This document shows, piece by piece, positions 15,389-24,317 of a stretch of 64,000 nucleotides of DNA; position 1 is the first letter of the stretch, and the number at the start of each line of letters is the position of its first letter. The position numbers and the translations under genes are program-made. The notes under the pieces are model-generated. The model saw nothing but the letters and a program-made list of their open reading frames with translations, was not told the DNA's origin and did not search any database. This DNA comes from G965219965 sp965219965 (GTDB taxonomy: Bacteria; Pseudomonadota; Alphaproteobacteria; RS24): the NCBI GenBank assembly GCA_965219965.1, contig OZ244796.1, positions 1,240,001 through 1,304,000 of the forward strand, in the 5' to 3' direction.

Positions 15389-16588
15389 CTACCCCACGGG
15401 CCGTCCCAAGCGTTGGGCGGCGAGTTCGGCCAGTTCGGCTTGTTTGCGGGCGGCGGCGGATTGTTTTGTGCTGGCCGATTTAAGCTGCCCGCACGCGGCC
15501 ATAATATCGCGCCCACGCGGCGCACGCACGGGGCTGGCATAGCCCGCACGGTTCACAATCGCACCAAAACCCGCCATGCGCTTTGCGGTCGCACATTCAT
15601 AAGGCGCGCCCGGCCACGGATTAAACGGAATGAGATTTATTTTCGCTGGAATCCCCGCCAGCAAGCGCACCAGCTCCCGCGCATCAGCGTCACTATCATT
15701 GACGCCTTTGAGCATCACATATTCAAATGTAATCCGCCGCGCATTAGACGCATTAGGATAGGCCCGACACGCCGCCAGCAATTCGGCAATCGGATATTTT
15801 TTATTAAGCGGCACAAGTTGGTCGCGCAATTCATCGCGCACCGCGTGCAGAGAAATGGCCAGCATCACGCCCGTTGCCGCGCCCACCTCTGCCATGGCTG
15901 GCACCACGCCAGATGTAGAAAGCGTAATGCGCCTTTTGCTCAGCCCCAGCCCGTCGCCATCGGCAATGGTGTTGAGCGCGGCGATAACATTGGCGACATT
16001 ATAAAGCGGCTCGCCCATGCCCATCAGCACCACATTGGTAATTTTGCGCGCACCATTGGCCGCCGCGTCCCAATCGTCTAAATCGTCACGCACGGCGACA
16101 AGCTGCGCGACAATTTCCGCATCGGTTAAATTCCGCACCAGCCGCATCGTGCCAGTATGACAAAAAGTGCAATTCAGCGTGCAACCAATTTGGCTAGACA
16201 CGCACAGCGTGCCGCGTGTCGCTTCGGGAATATAAACCGTTTCAATTTCATGCCCGTCTTCCAGCCCGAACAGATATTTGCGCGTGCCATCGGCGGAAAT
16301 TTGTTTGTCATTCACCGCAAGCCGCGCCAGCGTAAAACGCCCCGCCAGCTTTTCGCGCAGCTCCTTAGACAGGCTGGTCATGGCGGAAAAATCCCGCGCC
16401 CCATGCACATAAAGCCCCGCCCAAAGCTGGCTCAGCCGCATATTCAGCTGCCCCTCGCCGACCCCCAGTTCGCGCAATTTTTCGGCCAGCGCAGGGCGGG
16501 CGCAACCCATTAAACTATTGGCCAGAGGATTGGCAAGATTATTTTCAGCAGAAGTCACAACAAACCCATCACAATTTATTGCGGGCAA
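15389..16588 (-). CDS. rlmN: Dual-specificity 23S rRNA/tRNA adenine-C2 methyltransferase RlmN
   Basis: Radical-SAM enzyme methylating A2503 of 23S rRNA and A37 of some tRNAs. It shows the CxxxCxxC cluster motif in GCTLNCTFCHTGTM, preceded by YIPEATRGTLCVSSQ, then VVLMGMGEPLYN, ITLSTSGVVPAM, ISLHAVRDELR, EYVMLKGVNDS and LIPFNPWPGAPYE. The start is uncertain: the full frame opens with TTG at 16588, overlapping the previous gene by 13 bases, GTG 16561 would avoid the overlap, and ATG 16510 would remove 26 residues. The catalytic core is complete with any of these starts. Confidence 0.93.
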   Translation of the reverse strand: MPAINCDGFVVTSAENNLANPLANSLMGCARPALAEKLRELGVGEGQLNMRLSQLWAGLYVHGARDFSAMTSLSKELREKLAGRFTLARLAVNDKQISADGTRKYLFGLEDGHEIETVYIPEATRGTLCVSSQIGCTLNCTFCHTGTMRLVRNLTDAEIVAQLVAVRDDLDDWDAAANGARKITNVVLMGMGEPLYNVANVIAALNTIADGDGLGLSKRRITLSTSGVVPAMAEVGAATGVMLAISLHAVRDELRDQLVPLNKKYPIAELLAACRAYPNASNARRITFEYVMLKGVNDSDADARELVRLLAGIPAKINLIPFNPWPGAPYECATAKRMAGFGAIVNRAGYASPVRAPRGRDIMAACGQLKSASTKQSAAARKQAELAELAAQRLGRPVG

Positions 16589-17172
16589 AGCGCGTCAAGT
16601 TTTTGTTTGGCGGCGGTAAAGCCGAGCAGAGAATAAACATCTGTGGTCAGCGTGCCACGCGCCGACGTGCCTTTGAATGTCAGCCGATTGCCGCGCTTCA
16701 TTGCGTCCACCAACGCGCTATGCTCGGCAGGGTTTTCCATCCATGCCCACGCGCTAGAAGCCGCGCCCATTTTCGCGCCGGTGAAAAAATTAAAACCATC
16801 CGCCCCGACCCGTGCAAAAGGACTGCTTTGGGGTGAAAACGGATAGCCAATCCGCACACTAACTTCATCATAAACCGCTTGGCCGGGGCGATGCGCGACC
16901 GAAATAAAAATTTCCCCGCGCCGCACATTGGTTGGTTTTTTTTCCATTGGTTCAGAAACAATATAACATGTTTTCGCCGCGCCCGCGCCCAATGTAAAAA
17001 CGCGCCATGCTTTGTGTTTTTCAATTTGCTTGGGCTGGTTTGCCGATTGGTTTTGCGCCTGCGCCGTCTGCACAAACAGCGCACATAATATAAAGACACA
17101 AAACCCAAATCCGCGCCCAAATCCACGCATAGAATTTTGTGCCGCCGCCTTATTACAAATAATTTTCATCAT
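16576..17172 (-). CDS. IalB-like (invasion-associated locus B family) secreted protein
   Basis: 198 residues from ATG 17172. The frame extends 23 codons upstream, but a G-rich ribosome-binding stretch lies directly before this ATG and the signal peptide starts here. Signal peptide: GFCVFILCALFVQTAQAQ, cleaved near residue 39. The mature part (WRVFTLGAGAAKTCYIVSEP, EIFISVAHRP, AYDEVSVRIGYPF-like segment, WAWMENPAEHSALVDAMKRG, FKGTSARGTLTTDVYSLLGF) matches the alphaproteobacterial IalB family, whose periplasmic function is unclear outside Bartonella invasion. It overlaps the start of rlmN, so the two are probably co-transcribed. Confidence 0.75.
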   Translation of the reverse strand: MMKIICNKAAAQNSMRGFGRGFGFCVFILCALFVQTAQAQNQSANQPKQIEKHKAWRVFTLGAGAAKTCYIVSEPMEKKPTNVRRGEIFISVAHRPGQAVYDEVSVRIGYPFSPQSSPFARVGADGFNFFTGAKMGAASSAWAWMENPAEHSALVDAMKRGNRLTFKGTSARGTLTTDVYSLLGFTAAKQKLDALCPQ

Positions 17173-17247
17173 GCCCCCAACATAAAAGCGCGATTTGTTT
17201 TTGCAACCTAATTTGAAACCCGCCGCGTAAATTTCGCGCACCGCCCG

Positions 17248-17559
17248 TCACGCTTTCGGCTTGCCCGCCCGTCCGGCGGATTTATCCATATAGCGAGCCA
17301 AATCAATATCGCGTTGGGTTAGCCCGCCCGCATCATGGGTGGTCAGCACCACGGTGACGCGATTATAGATATTCGTCCATTCGGGGTGATGGTCCAAATG
17401 CTCGGCGCGTATGGCGATTTTGGTCATCCAAGCAAAGGCGGCGGAGAAATTGGGGAAAACATAGGTTTTCTCTATGGCCTCGCGTTTGCGAACCTTGCGC
17501 CAGCCTTCTAGGCTGGCCATAGCGCGGCGGCGTTGCGCGTCGGCAAGTTTTTCGGGCAT
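17248..17559 (-). CDS. phhB: 4a-hydroxytetrahydrobiopterin dehydratase (pterin carbinolamine dehydratase)
   Basis: 103-residue member of the PCD/DCoH family, which dehydrates 4a-hydroxytetrahydropterin to regenerate the pterin cofactor. The family core is intact: FSAAFAWMTKIAIRAEHLDH, HPEWTNIYNRVTVVLTTHDA, GGLTQRDIDLARYMD, with the catalytic histidines in HLDHHPEW. No phenylalanine hydroxylase gene is in the window, so its partner reaction here is unknown. Confidence 0.92.
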   Translation of the reverse strand: MPEKLADAQRRRAMASLEGWRKVRKREAIEKTYVFPNFSAAFAWMTKIAIRAEHLDHHPEWTNIYNRVTVVLTTHDAGGLTQRDIDLARYMDKSAGRAGKPKA

Positions 17560-18067
17560 TTTGCTCTCCTTTTGGCCTTTTTCTGGCGGTTTTGCGCTGG
17601 CTCATAGTTTAAGCGCATTGGCCATTTGTGGCAAATTTCCCACTTTTCCGCCTATTTTAGTGGCTTATGGGCAAAAATTGCAATTAAAGGTCATTTTTGA
17701 TAAAAATAGGCTTGCAGGGTGTGCCGCTTTATTGTGTATTGCAGGCGGCTGGCAGCGATTTTGCTGTTGGCCTTGTGTTTTATTATCATGAATGTTTTGT
17801 GTTTTGCGTTGCCGATTGTCGGTTTTAATTGTCGAGTCAGGGGATTTACGGTTTTTTAAGCTTTGGGGTGTTTCTTACCGCGCACATATTTTACGTTTAG
17901 AGATTTTGCGTTTAGAGATTTGCGTTTTGAGAAAACAACCTTTCATGCCTTTTGTTTTTCTACCCTGCATATCCCCTCGCTTTTGCGGTCATGGTTTTTG
18001 GCTAGGCTGTTGGCGCAGGGGTGTTTTATTGCTGGATATGGGTGGCCGCATACGGCTGTGTCAAAAA
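17560..18067. other. 508-bp non-coding region before the type I secretion operon
   Basis: No credible gene. The tolC frame stays open leftward to 17792, but that translation is rich in Cys, Trp and Phe, has no ribosome-binding site and would bury the signal peptide, so I treat it as untranslated leader. The stretch is AT-richer than its surroundings and contains a short tandem duplication (CGTTTAGAGATTT twice, about 17893-17922). Probably the regulatory region for tolC-ABC-hlyD; no defined operator was recognised. Confidence 0.5.
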
Positions 18068-19642
18068 ATGGAAATTAAAAACAGTTATATTGCAATGCCC
18101 CATATAAATTCCCTATCCCGCGCTGTGCTTTGCGCTTTTATATTTTCACTCGCTATGATTTTCACGGGCATGGGTGGCATGAATAATGCGCGGGCTGAAA
18201 CGCTGGACTCATTGGTTGAACCTTTTGCCGCCACGCCGAAAAGCCGCCCCGACACAAAACCCAACACAAATGCCCATAATAATGACACCGCAACGGGTAG
18301 CCTTATCCATCTCGCCCCAGAGCTGGCGATAAAATTAACGGGCCACCCCAGCCTTGATGAGGCGCGGGCGAAAATTTGTTCCGCCCGCCACCAAATTGGC
18401 GTCAATCGCGCCCAGTATTGGCCACAAATTAACTTTGCTTTATCGGGCGGCAATAAGCTAACCAATAAAACCACCCGCGCCGATGAATTTGGCGGCTCAG
18501 ACAGCCCTGAATATGATGGCGATGGGCTGAATGCCACGCTTTCTATGCGGCAGAAAATTTATGATTGGGGCGGCACGGGCGCACGGGTGCAAATGGCACG
18601 GCTGGAACGCCAGCGTGCCTTTTTGGAACGCCTCAAAGTGCTGGACAGCCAAACCGCAGGCCTGCTACGGGCCGCTTTAGAATATGTGTCGCGTGACACC
18701 GCCATTGCGTTAATGCAGGCGGAATTGGCGACATTAGAAAAAACCATTCTCAGTGCCGAAGCGCGTTTCAAAGCGGGTGCGGGGCGTTTGTCGGAAATGC
18801 GCGAGGCGCAAATTATCCGCATTGAAAACCAATCGGCCATTGATATGGCCGCCCAACGCCGCCGCCAATCCCAGCAGGTTTTGCAAGCTGAATTTGGCAT
18901 CACGCCCGAACAAGCCCGCCAATTCGTAGATGAGTTTTTGGCCAAACGCGCCCTTAACCCTGAAACCATTCCGCCCGAAGCAACCATAGATGGCCGCATT
19001 ATTGGCATAGATATTCGCATTGCCGCATTTGAATATAAAAATCTCAACGCCCAAAGGCGACCAAAAATTGACGGCGTGTTAACGGGTCGGGCTTGGGACG
19101 TGACCGAAAAAAACCAATGCGGTGACACCATTTTCCCCGGCGATCCTGATTATGCCGATGCTCGTTCGCGGGGCTTTGGGGTGCGCGGACGTTCGCGTTA
19201 CACAAATTGCCATTCGCATGAAATCACGGGCGCGGTGGAATTAAATATGCCGCTTTTTGATGGCGGCGCGAATAAAGCCCAGCGTGAAGATATTCAAGCC
19301 CGCCAGCGTGGCTTGGAAGCCCGCCGCCTTGCTCATGCCCGCACGCATGAATCAGAATCTGCCTTTTTACGCGCCCAGATGCAGGAATATATTAACCGCC
19401 TCGCCGATATGCGCGCCCAAACTGATAAAATGCAAGGCCAGCTTGACAGCCTCATGGCGTTGCAAGGTAAATCGCAAAATAATCCCGTGGCGGTGGCGCG
19501 GGTGCAAGCGCGGCTTTTGCAAGCACGCTCAGAAGTTGTTGTGTTGAGTTACCAAATTGAAAGTATTCGCCTTGAATTATTGCTCCGCGCCAACGCGCTG
19601 GCGGCAACTTTAGGCATTGAGCCACAAAGCACAGGATGTTGA
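18068..19642 (+). CDS. tolC: TolC-family outer-membrane channel protein of type I secretion
   Basis: 524 residues from ATG 18068 (MEIKNSY); ATG 18095 is an alternative. Signal peptide around SRAVLCAFIFSLAMIFTGMG, cleaved after ARA. Long amphipathic helices follow, with TolC/LapE traits: HPSLDEARAKICSARHQIGV, ARYWPQ-like QYWPQINFALSGG, RQKIYDWGGTGARVQMARLE, ELNMPLFDGGANKAQREDI, and a second helical hairpin near the end. It forms the outer-membrane duct for the adjacent ABC exporter. The ABC gene starts one base after its stop, so the three genes form a compact operon. Confidence 0.88.
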   Translation: MEIKNSYIAMPHINSLSRAVLCAFIFSLAMIFTGMGGMNNARAETLDSLVEPFAATPKSRPDTKPNTNAHNNDTATGSLIHLAPELAIKLTGHPSLDEARAKICSARHQIGVNRAQYWPQINFALSGGNKLTNKTTRADEFGGSDSPEYDGDGLNATLSMRQKIYDWGGTGARVQMARLERQRAFLERLKVLDSQTAGLLRAALEYVSRDTAIALMQAELATLEKTILSAEARFKAGAGRLSEMREAQIIRIENQSAIDMAAQRRRQSQQVLQAEFGITPEQARQFVDEFLAKRALNPETIPPEATIDGRIIGIDIRIAAFEYKNLNAQRRPKIDGVLTGRAWDVTEKNQCGDTIFPGDPDYADARSRGFGVRGRSRYTNCHSHEITGAVELNMPLFDGGANKAQREDIQARQRGLEARRLAHARTHESESAFLRAQMQEYINRLADMRAQTDKMQGQLDSLMALQGKSQNNPVAVARVQARLLQARSEVVVLSYQIESIRLELLLRANALAATLGIEPQSTGC

Positions 19643-19643
19643 T

Positions 19644-21470
19644 ATGAGTTCGCAAGACACGCCCGAACAGCCGCAAGCACAGGCGGCACAGCCTTCTGAT
19701 ACGCCCGAACAAGATGAGCGCAAAAAGGGTAATGAATTTACGGGCCACTGGTTTTGGGGCGCGGTGCTGGCGTGCCGCCGCATTTATGGGCAGGTGATTG
19801 CCGCCAGCGTGCTTATCAATCTTTTCGCGCTCGCCTCGTCTCTTTATATTATGACCGTTTATGACCGCGTCATTCCTAACAAAGCCATAGAAAGCCTATG
19901 GGCGTTAACCCTCATTATGATTGTGGTGATGGGTTTTGATTTCACCATGAAAGTGGTGCGCTCGCAATTTACGGATTCGGCAGGTGCGCGGGTGGATAGG
20001 GTGGTTTCTGAACGCCTATTTGAGCGCGTGGCGCGGCGTGATATTTCCATGTCCAAACAAGCCACGGGTGCGTTGGCCAATACGGTGCGCGAATTTGATG
20101 TGCTGAAAGAAGTGATTGGCTCGGCCAGTTTTGCTGTTTTTGCCGACCTGCCTTTTGTGCTGCTCTTTTTGGTGGTGCTATATATGATTGGCGGGCCGGT
20201 GGCCGCTGTGCCGGCACTGGTTGTGCCGGCGGTGATTTTATTTGGCGTGCTTTTACAGCCCATTATGCGCCGCCTCACCTTAGCAGGCATGATGCAGGGG
20301 CAGGGCAAGCACGCGGTGATGGTTGAAATGATTTCCGCATTGGAAACGCTTAAAACCATTCGCGGTCTGTCGCTTTTGCGTCTGCGCTGGTTGCAATCTG
20401 TGGTCAACCAAAGCGCGGCCAATCGCAAAACCCGCTTGACCAGCCAGCTTGTGCAATTTTTCACCCAGCTTGGCCAGCAAATTTCGCAAGTCGGCATTGT
20501 GGTTTATGGTGTGTTTCTCATTGCCGATGGCACGCTCACAATGGGTCAGCTTATTGCTTGCGTGATTTTGTCAGGCCGCACCCTCGCGCCCTTAGGGCAG
20601 ATAACTCAGCTTTTAGGGCGCATGAACCAAGCCATGAATGCTTATAAAAGCCTAGACGAAATTTTGCAGGGCGAAAGCCAAGAAGAAAAACGCGCAGGCC
20701 AAGTCAAGCGTGAAAAACTGCATGGCGACATTAACATCAGCCATGTTAATTTCACCTATGAGGGCATGAATGACCCGTCCTTAACAGATGTTAATTTGAC
20801 CATTCAGGCGGGCGAACGCATTGCCGTGCTTGGGCGGATTGGGTCGGGCAAAACCACCTTGCTCAAAATGCTGGCTGGATTATTAGAGCCAGACACAGGC
20901 ACGGTGATGATTGATAATGCCGATATTCGCCATTTGCGCCCCAAAGATGTCCGCAATAATATCGGCGTGGTGTTGCAAAATCCTTTGCTGTTTTCTGGCA
21001 CCATTCGTGAAAACCTGCTGATGGGTTTTCCTGAAGCCGCCGATAGTGACCTGATTGATGCGGTTAAAGCCTCTGGTTCGGAGGGTTTTATTGGCAGTCT
21101 GCCGGGCGGTTTTGATTTTCCTTTAACCGAGCGCGGCGCGGAATTGTCGGCGGGTATGCGCCAATCGCTGGCCATTGCCCGTGCGCTGATTTCCAAGCCG
21201 TCTATTTTGCTTTTAGATGAGCCGACCGCTTCTATGGACGCTGGCACTGAGCAAATGATTGTCAATAGCTTGAATGCGGCCACGCAGGGTGTTACATGCT
21301 TGTTCATCACCCATAGAGGGTCTATGTTGCAGCTCGCCACGCGCATTTTAATTGTTGATGGCGGGCGGGTTGTTGCCGATGGGCCGCGTGATGAGATTTT
21401 GAAAAAGCTCCAAGCCCCGCAACAGGGCGAGCAGGGCGGCGGCACACCCCCACCCGCGCCCGCCGAGTAA
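19644..21470 (+). CDS. Type I secretion ABC transporter (LapB/LssB-like, no C39-like domain)
   Basis: 608 residues from ATG 19644. Membrane domain residues about 40-320 (INLFALASSLYIMTVYDRVI is typical of the LapB branch), nucleotide-binding domain about 360-590 with Walker A GRIGSGKTT, Q-loop VVLQNPLLFSG, signature LSAGMRQSLAIARAL (consensus LSGGQ, here altered to LSAGM), Walker B ILLLDEPTASMD and H-loop ITHR. The N-terminus is only a short Gln/Pro-rich tail, so the C39-like substrate-binding domain of longer LapB exporters is missing. Powers export through the adjacent TolC and HlyD-type proteins. No RTX-type substrate lies in the window. Confidence 0.9.
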   Translation: MSSQDTPEQPQAQAAQPSDTPEQDERKKGNEFTGHWFWGAVLACRRIYGQVIAASVLINLFALASSLYIMTVYDRVIPNKAIESLWALTLIMIVVMGFDFTMKVVRSQFTDSAGARVDRVVSERLFERVARRDISMSKQATGALANTVREFDVLKEVIGSASFAVFADLPFVLLFLVVLYMIGGPVAAVPALVVPAVILFGVLLQPIMRRLTLAGMMQGQGKHAVMVEMISALETLKTIRGLSLLRLRWLQSVVNQSAANRKTRLTSQLVQFFTQLGQQISQVGIVVYGVFLIADGTLTMGQLIACVILSGRTLAPLGQITQLLGRMNQAMNAYKSLDEILQGESQEEKRAGQVKREKLHGDINISHVNFTYEGMNDPSLTDVNLTIQAGERIAVLGRIGSGKTTLLKMLAGLLEPDTGTVMIDNADIRHLRPKDVRNNIGVVLQNPLLFSGTIRENLLMGFPEAADSDLIDAVKASGSEGFIGSLPGGFDFPLTERGAELSAGMRQSLAIARALISKPSILLLDEPTASMDAGTEQMIVNSLNAATQGVTCLFITHRGSMLQLATRILIVDGGRVVADGPRDEILKKLQAPQQGEQGGGTPPPAPAE

Positions 21471-21489
21471 GTGAGTTTGAGGAATAAAG

Positions 21490-23289
21490 ATGAGTCAACC
21501 GCCTGAAAATGAAAAACCTGATGGCCAGCCAAGCGGCCAGCCCGCCCAAAATCAAGGGCAGGGGCAAAACCCCGCGCAATCCCAAGGCCAGCCTCAACCC
21601 CAACAGGGGCAACGGCCTCAACCTGCCCAAAATCCTGCCGCCCCCCAACCTGCTGGCACGCCTTCCCCAAATCAGGGGCAAAATCCCCCCCAAAACCCAC
21701 TTGGCGGGATACAAATGCAAATGGGTGGCGGCGGGAGCGATGAACCCCCACCCCCTTCATGGTTCAGCGTGTGGCGTGAAAAAATCCAAAGCGGGTTTTT
21801 GCATTACATCTGGCCGTATCTTGAACCCGTCTGGCAAAAGCTCCAACCCTATTGGCAACGTTTCGGCTTACGCCCCGCGCTTTGGTTTTGGCAAAAGCTG
21901 GTCGCGCTTTTTTGGCGGCTGGCGCAAAGCCGTTTGGGTGTTTTCGTGCAAAACAAAGCGCAAAAATACGCCCAGCAATTTCTCGCCACCCCCATTGGCC
22001 AGAAATGCGCCGCCTATGTGCAAGAAAAAATAACCCTTTGGCAGGCCCGCATCGCGCATGGCAAAGAGCTTTATAAAAAACTCACCAGCCCGCCGCCTGA
22101 CCCTATCATGGCCGCCATGATGATGGAAAATGAACCCATTGATATGGACGAAGACATTAAAGTTGGCGGCAGTCGTGTGTTCAAATTTATTTTTGGTTTT
22201 GTCGTTGTCTTTATCCTTTGGGCGAGCATTGCTGAGCTAGATGAAAGTGTGCGGGCTGATGGTTTTATTGTCCCGCCCAGCTCGGTGCAATTAGTCCAAA
22301 ACCGCTTGCCCGGTTCGCTTATTTCTATTGAAGTGAAACTTGGCCAGCATGTGAAAAAAGGCGAGGTGCTGTTCAAGCTGGAAGATGAAGATGTGATTGC
22401 CAATTTCAGTGATAATGAAATCACCCGCATTGCCGCACTCGCCATGAAGGCGCGGCTAGAAGCGGAAGTGGACGGGCTGGAAGAAATTGCCTTTCCCGAT
22501 TGGTTGCCTTTGCTCGCCCCGAAAAAAGTTGAAGATGAGCGCAAAGTTTTCCGCCGCCGTCAAAAAGCCCTGAACACGCGGCTGGTGTCTATTGACCGCC
22601 GCATTAAAAACCATGAAGACCGCATTGCCATTCTCAAACCGCTTGTGGAAGAAGGCCATGAGGCGCGGCTGACTTTAGTAGAAGCCGAAGGTCAATATAA
22701 TCTCGCCGTTGATGAGCGCGAGGCGGTGCTGGCCAATTTCCGTGCCGATGCCTCCGCCCAGCTTGCCGAAGTGAACCGCGAGGCCGACCAAGCGGGTGCG
22801 CGCGAAGACGCGCTCATTGCCAAAGTCGCCCATGCTGAAGTTCGCGCCCCGACCAGTGGCACGGTTTCCGCCGTGCATGTCAAAACTGTGGGCGCGGTGG
22901 TGCAAGCAGGCACGGTGCTGGCGGAAATTGTCCCCGATGAAAAAAATCTGCTCGTCCGCGCCCGCCTTTTGGCTGAAGATGTCACCGATGTTTATCCCGG
23001 CCAAATCGCACAAGTGGGTCTGGCCGCTTATGATGTTTCGCGCTATGGCACGCTTGAGGGGCGCGTTCAACGTGTCGCCCAAAACACCACGCAAGAAGAA
23101 GGCATGGCGCCTTATTACGTCACCATGATTGAAATTCCCGAAGCGCGTTTTTCTAAAAGCAATGAAGATATTGTCATTGTTCCGGGCAGTCCGGTCATGG
23201 TGGATATTATCGGCCATAAGCGCACGGTGATGAATTATATTCTCACCCCGCTAGAGCGGGCTGCCGGCAAAGCCTTCCGCGAAAAGTAA
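21490..23289 (+). CDS. HlyD-family membrane fusion protein with long N-terminal extension
   Basis: 599 residues. The ordinary part begins at about residue 225: one membrane helix (about 229-247), barrel-sandwich halves around DGFIVPPSSVQLVQNRLPGS and VRAPTSGTVSAVHVKTVGA, a coiled-coil hairpin (about 300-420), and the C-terminal HlyD beta domain with VYPGQIAQVGLAAYDVSRYG. Residues 1-90 are a Gln/Pro/Gly-rich low-complexity tail, and 90-200 are Trp/Phe-rich helices (PYLEPVWQKLQPYWQRFGLR). Family members usually have only 20-60 residues before the membrane helix. Third gene of the type I secretion operon. Its last codons recur in a downstream tandem repeat. Confidence 0.88.
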   Translation: MSQPPENEKPDGQPSGQPAQNQGQGQNPAQSQGQPQPQQGQRPQPAQNPAAPQPAGTPSPNQGQNPPQNPLGGIQMQMGGGGSDEPPPPSWFSVWREKIQSGFLHYIWPYLEPVWQKLQPYWQRFGLRPALWFWQKLVALFWRLAQSRLGVFVQNKAQKYAQQFLATPIGQKCAAYVQEKITLWQARIAHGKELYKKLTSPPPDPIMAAMMMENEPIDMDEDIKVGGSRVFKFIFGFVVVFILWASIAELDESVRADGFIVPPSSVQLVQNRLPGSLISIEVKLGQHVKKGEVLFKLEDEDVIANFSDNEITRIAALAMKARLEAEVDGLEEIAFPDWLPLLAPKKVEDERKVFRRRQKALNTRLVSIDRRIKNHEDRIAILKPLVEEGHEARLTLVEAEGQYNLAVDEREAVLANFRADASAQLAEVNREADQAGAREDALIAKVAHAEVRAPTSGTVSAVHVKTVGAVVQAGTVLAEIVPDEKNLLVRARLLAEDVTDVYPGQIAQVGLAAYDVSRYGTLEGRVQRVAQNTTQEEGMAPYYVTMIEIPEARFSKSNEDIVIVPGSPVMVDIIGHKRTVMNYILTPLERAAGKAFREK

Positions 23290-23420
23290 GATTTTGCCCT
23301 TAGAGAAAGCGGGCTTTGCCTTTAGAAAAGAGTAAAGCCTTCCGCGAAAAGTAGGATTTTGCCCTTAGAGAAAGTGGGCTTTGCCTTTAGAAAAGAGTAA
23401 AGCCTTCCGCGAAAAGTAAG
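23269..23420. repeat. 65-bp tandem repeat covering the end of the hlyD-type gene
   Basis: Units start at 23269, 23334 and 23399 (the third partial, 22 bases). Each begins AAAGCCTTCCGCGAAAAGTA, the sequence that encodes the final KAFREK and stop of the membrane fusion protein. Units 1 and 2 differ at two positions only. The duplication therefore leaves two extra non-translated copies of the gene end. The remaining 100 bases up to the next gene hold its promoter region; nothing else was recognised. Confidence 0.9.
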
Positions 23421-23521
23421 CGAAAAATAGGCGGATTTTAGCGGCTTTGATAAGGGTGCTTGTTTTTCCCGCCCAAAACATTATATATTAACTATCCTTT
23501 TAATGAATTGACGAGGACACA

Positions 23522-24238
23522 ATGTCTGAATTTGACTCCATGCGCGGCACTGCCGCAAAAACAGGCCGCCCAGCGGGGGCGGTGAATGAGGGTTTGCGTA
23601 TATATATGAGCAAAGTCTATAGCTATATGGCGATGGGCTTGGCCGCCACGGCTTTGGCCGCTTGGTTCGGCGCGGCGTCTGGCATTTATCTGGCCATCGC
23701 GCAAACGCCTTTCATTTGGCTGTTAATTCTTGCCCCGCTTGGCATGGCCATATATTTAAGTGTGCGGATTGAGCGCATGAGGCCGTCTTCGGCACGCGCT
23801 TTATTTTACGCCTATGCCGCTTTGCTTGGGCTGTCGCTATCTTACATTCTGCTCGTTTATACGGGCGAAAGTGTGACCACGACTTTCCTTGTCACCTCCG
23901 CTTCCTTTGGTGCGCTCAGTCTTTATGGCTACACCACTAAGCGCGACCTTTCGGCGATGGGGTCATTCCTCATTATGGGGCTGTTTGGCATTATCATTGC
24001 CATGCTGGTGAATCTGTTTTTGCAAAGCGGTGCGTTGCAATTTGCCATTTCGGTTATTGGTGTGCTGATTTTTGCAGGCCTAACTGCTTATGACACGCAA
24101 AACATCAAACGCATTTACCATGCGGGCGACAGCCGCGATATGGCCGAGCGCAAAGCCATTTATGGCGCGTTCCGTTTGTATTTGGATTTCATCAATATGT
24201 TTTTATTCCTCTTGCAATTTCTTGGCAATCGGGAATAG
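23522..24238 (+). CDS. Bax inhibitor-1/YccA family membrane protein
   Basis: 238 residues with seven membrane segments between about residues 30 and 235. The family shows in GLRIYMSKVYSYMAMGLAAT, SLYGYTTKRDLSAMGSFLIM, GLTAYDTQNIKRIYHAGDSR and the C-terminal LYLDFINMFLFLLQFLGN with its acidic pore residues. Proteins of this family act as pH-sensitive calcium leak channels or modulate membrane proteases; the role in this organism is unknown. Good ribosome-binding site (GAGGACAC). Followed by a terminator. Confidence 0.92.
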   Translation: MSEFDSMRGTAAKTGRPAGAVNEGLRIYMSKVYSYMAMGLAATALAAWFGAASGIYLAIAQTPFIWLLILAPLGMAIYLSVRIERMRPSSARALFYAYAALLGLSLSYILLVYTGESVTTTFLVTSASFGALSLYGYTTKRDLSAMGSFLIMGLFGIIIAMLVNLFLQSGALQFAISVIGVLIFAGLTAYDTQNIKRIYHAGDSRDMAERKAIYGAFRLYLDFINMFLFLLQFLGNRE

Positions 24239-24256
24239 CCCTCCAAACATAAACCA

Positions 24257-24292
24257 AAATAAAACCCCAGCCTTTGGTTGGGGTTTTTATTT
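24257..24292. terminator. Bidirectional intrinsic terminator
   Basis: AAATAAAACCCCA and TGGGGTTTTTATTT pair across a short loop, with T runs on both strands. It separates the Bax-inhibitor gene from the convergent DUF2794 gene and can serve both. Confidence 0.8.
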
Positions 24293-24317
24293 GCGTGCTT
24301 GAATAGCGTTAATGGCG

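Noticed and set aside
17792..18067. 276-base in-frame upstream extension of tolC
   Set aside because: Its translation is Cys/Trp/Phe-rich, has no ribosome-binding site, and would displace the signal peptide into the interior of the protein.
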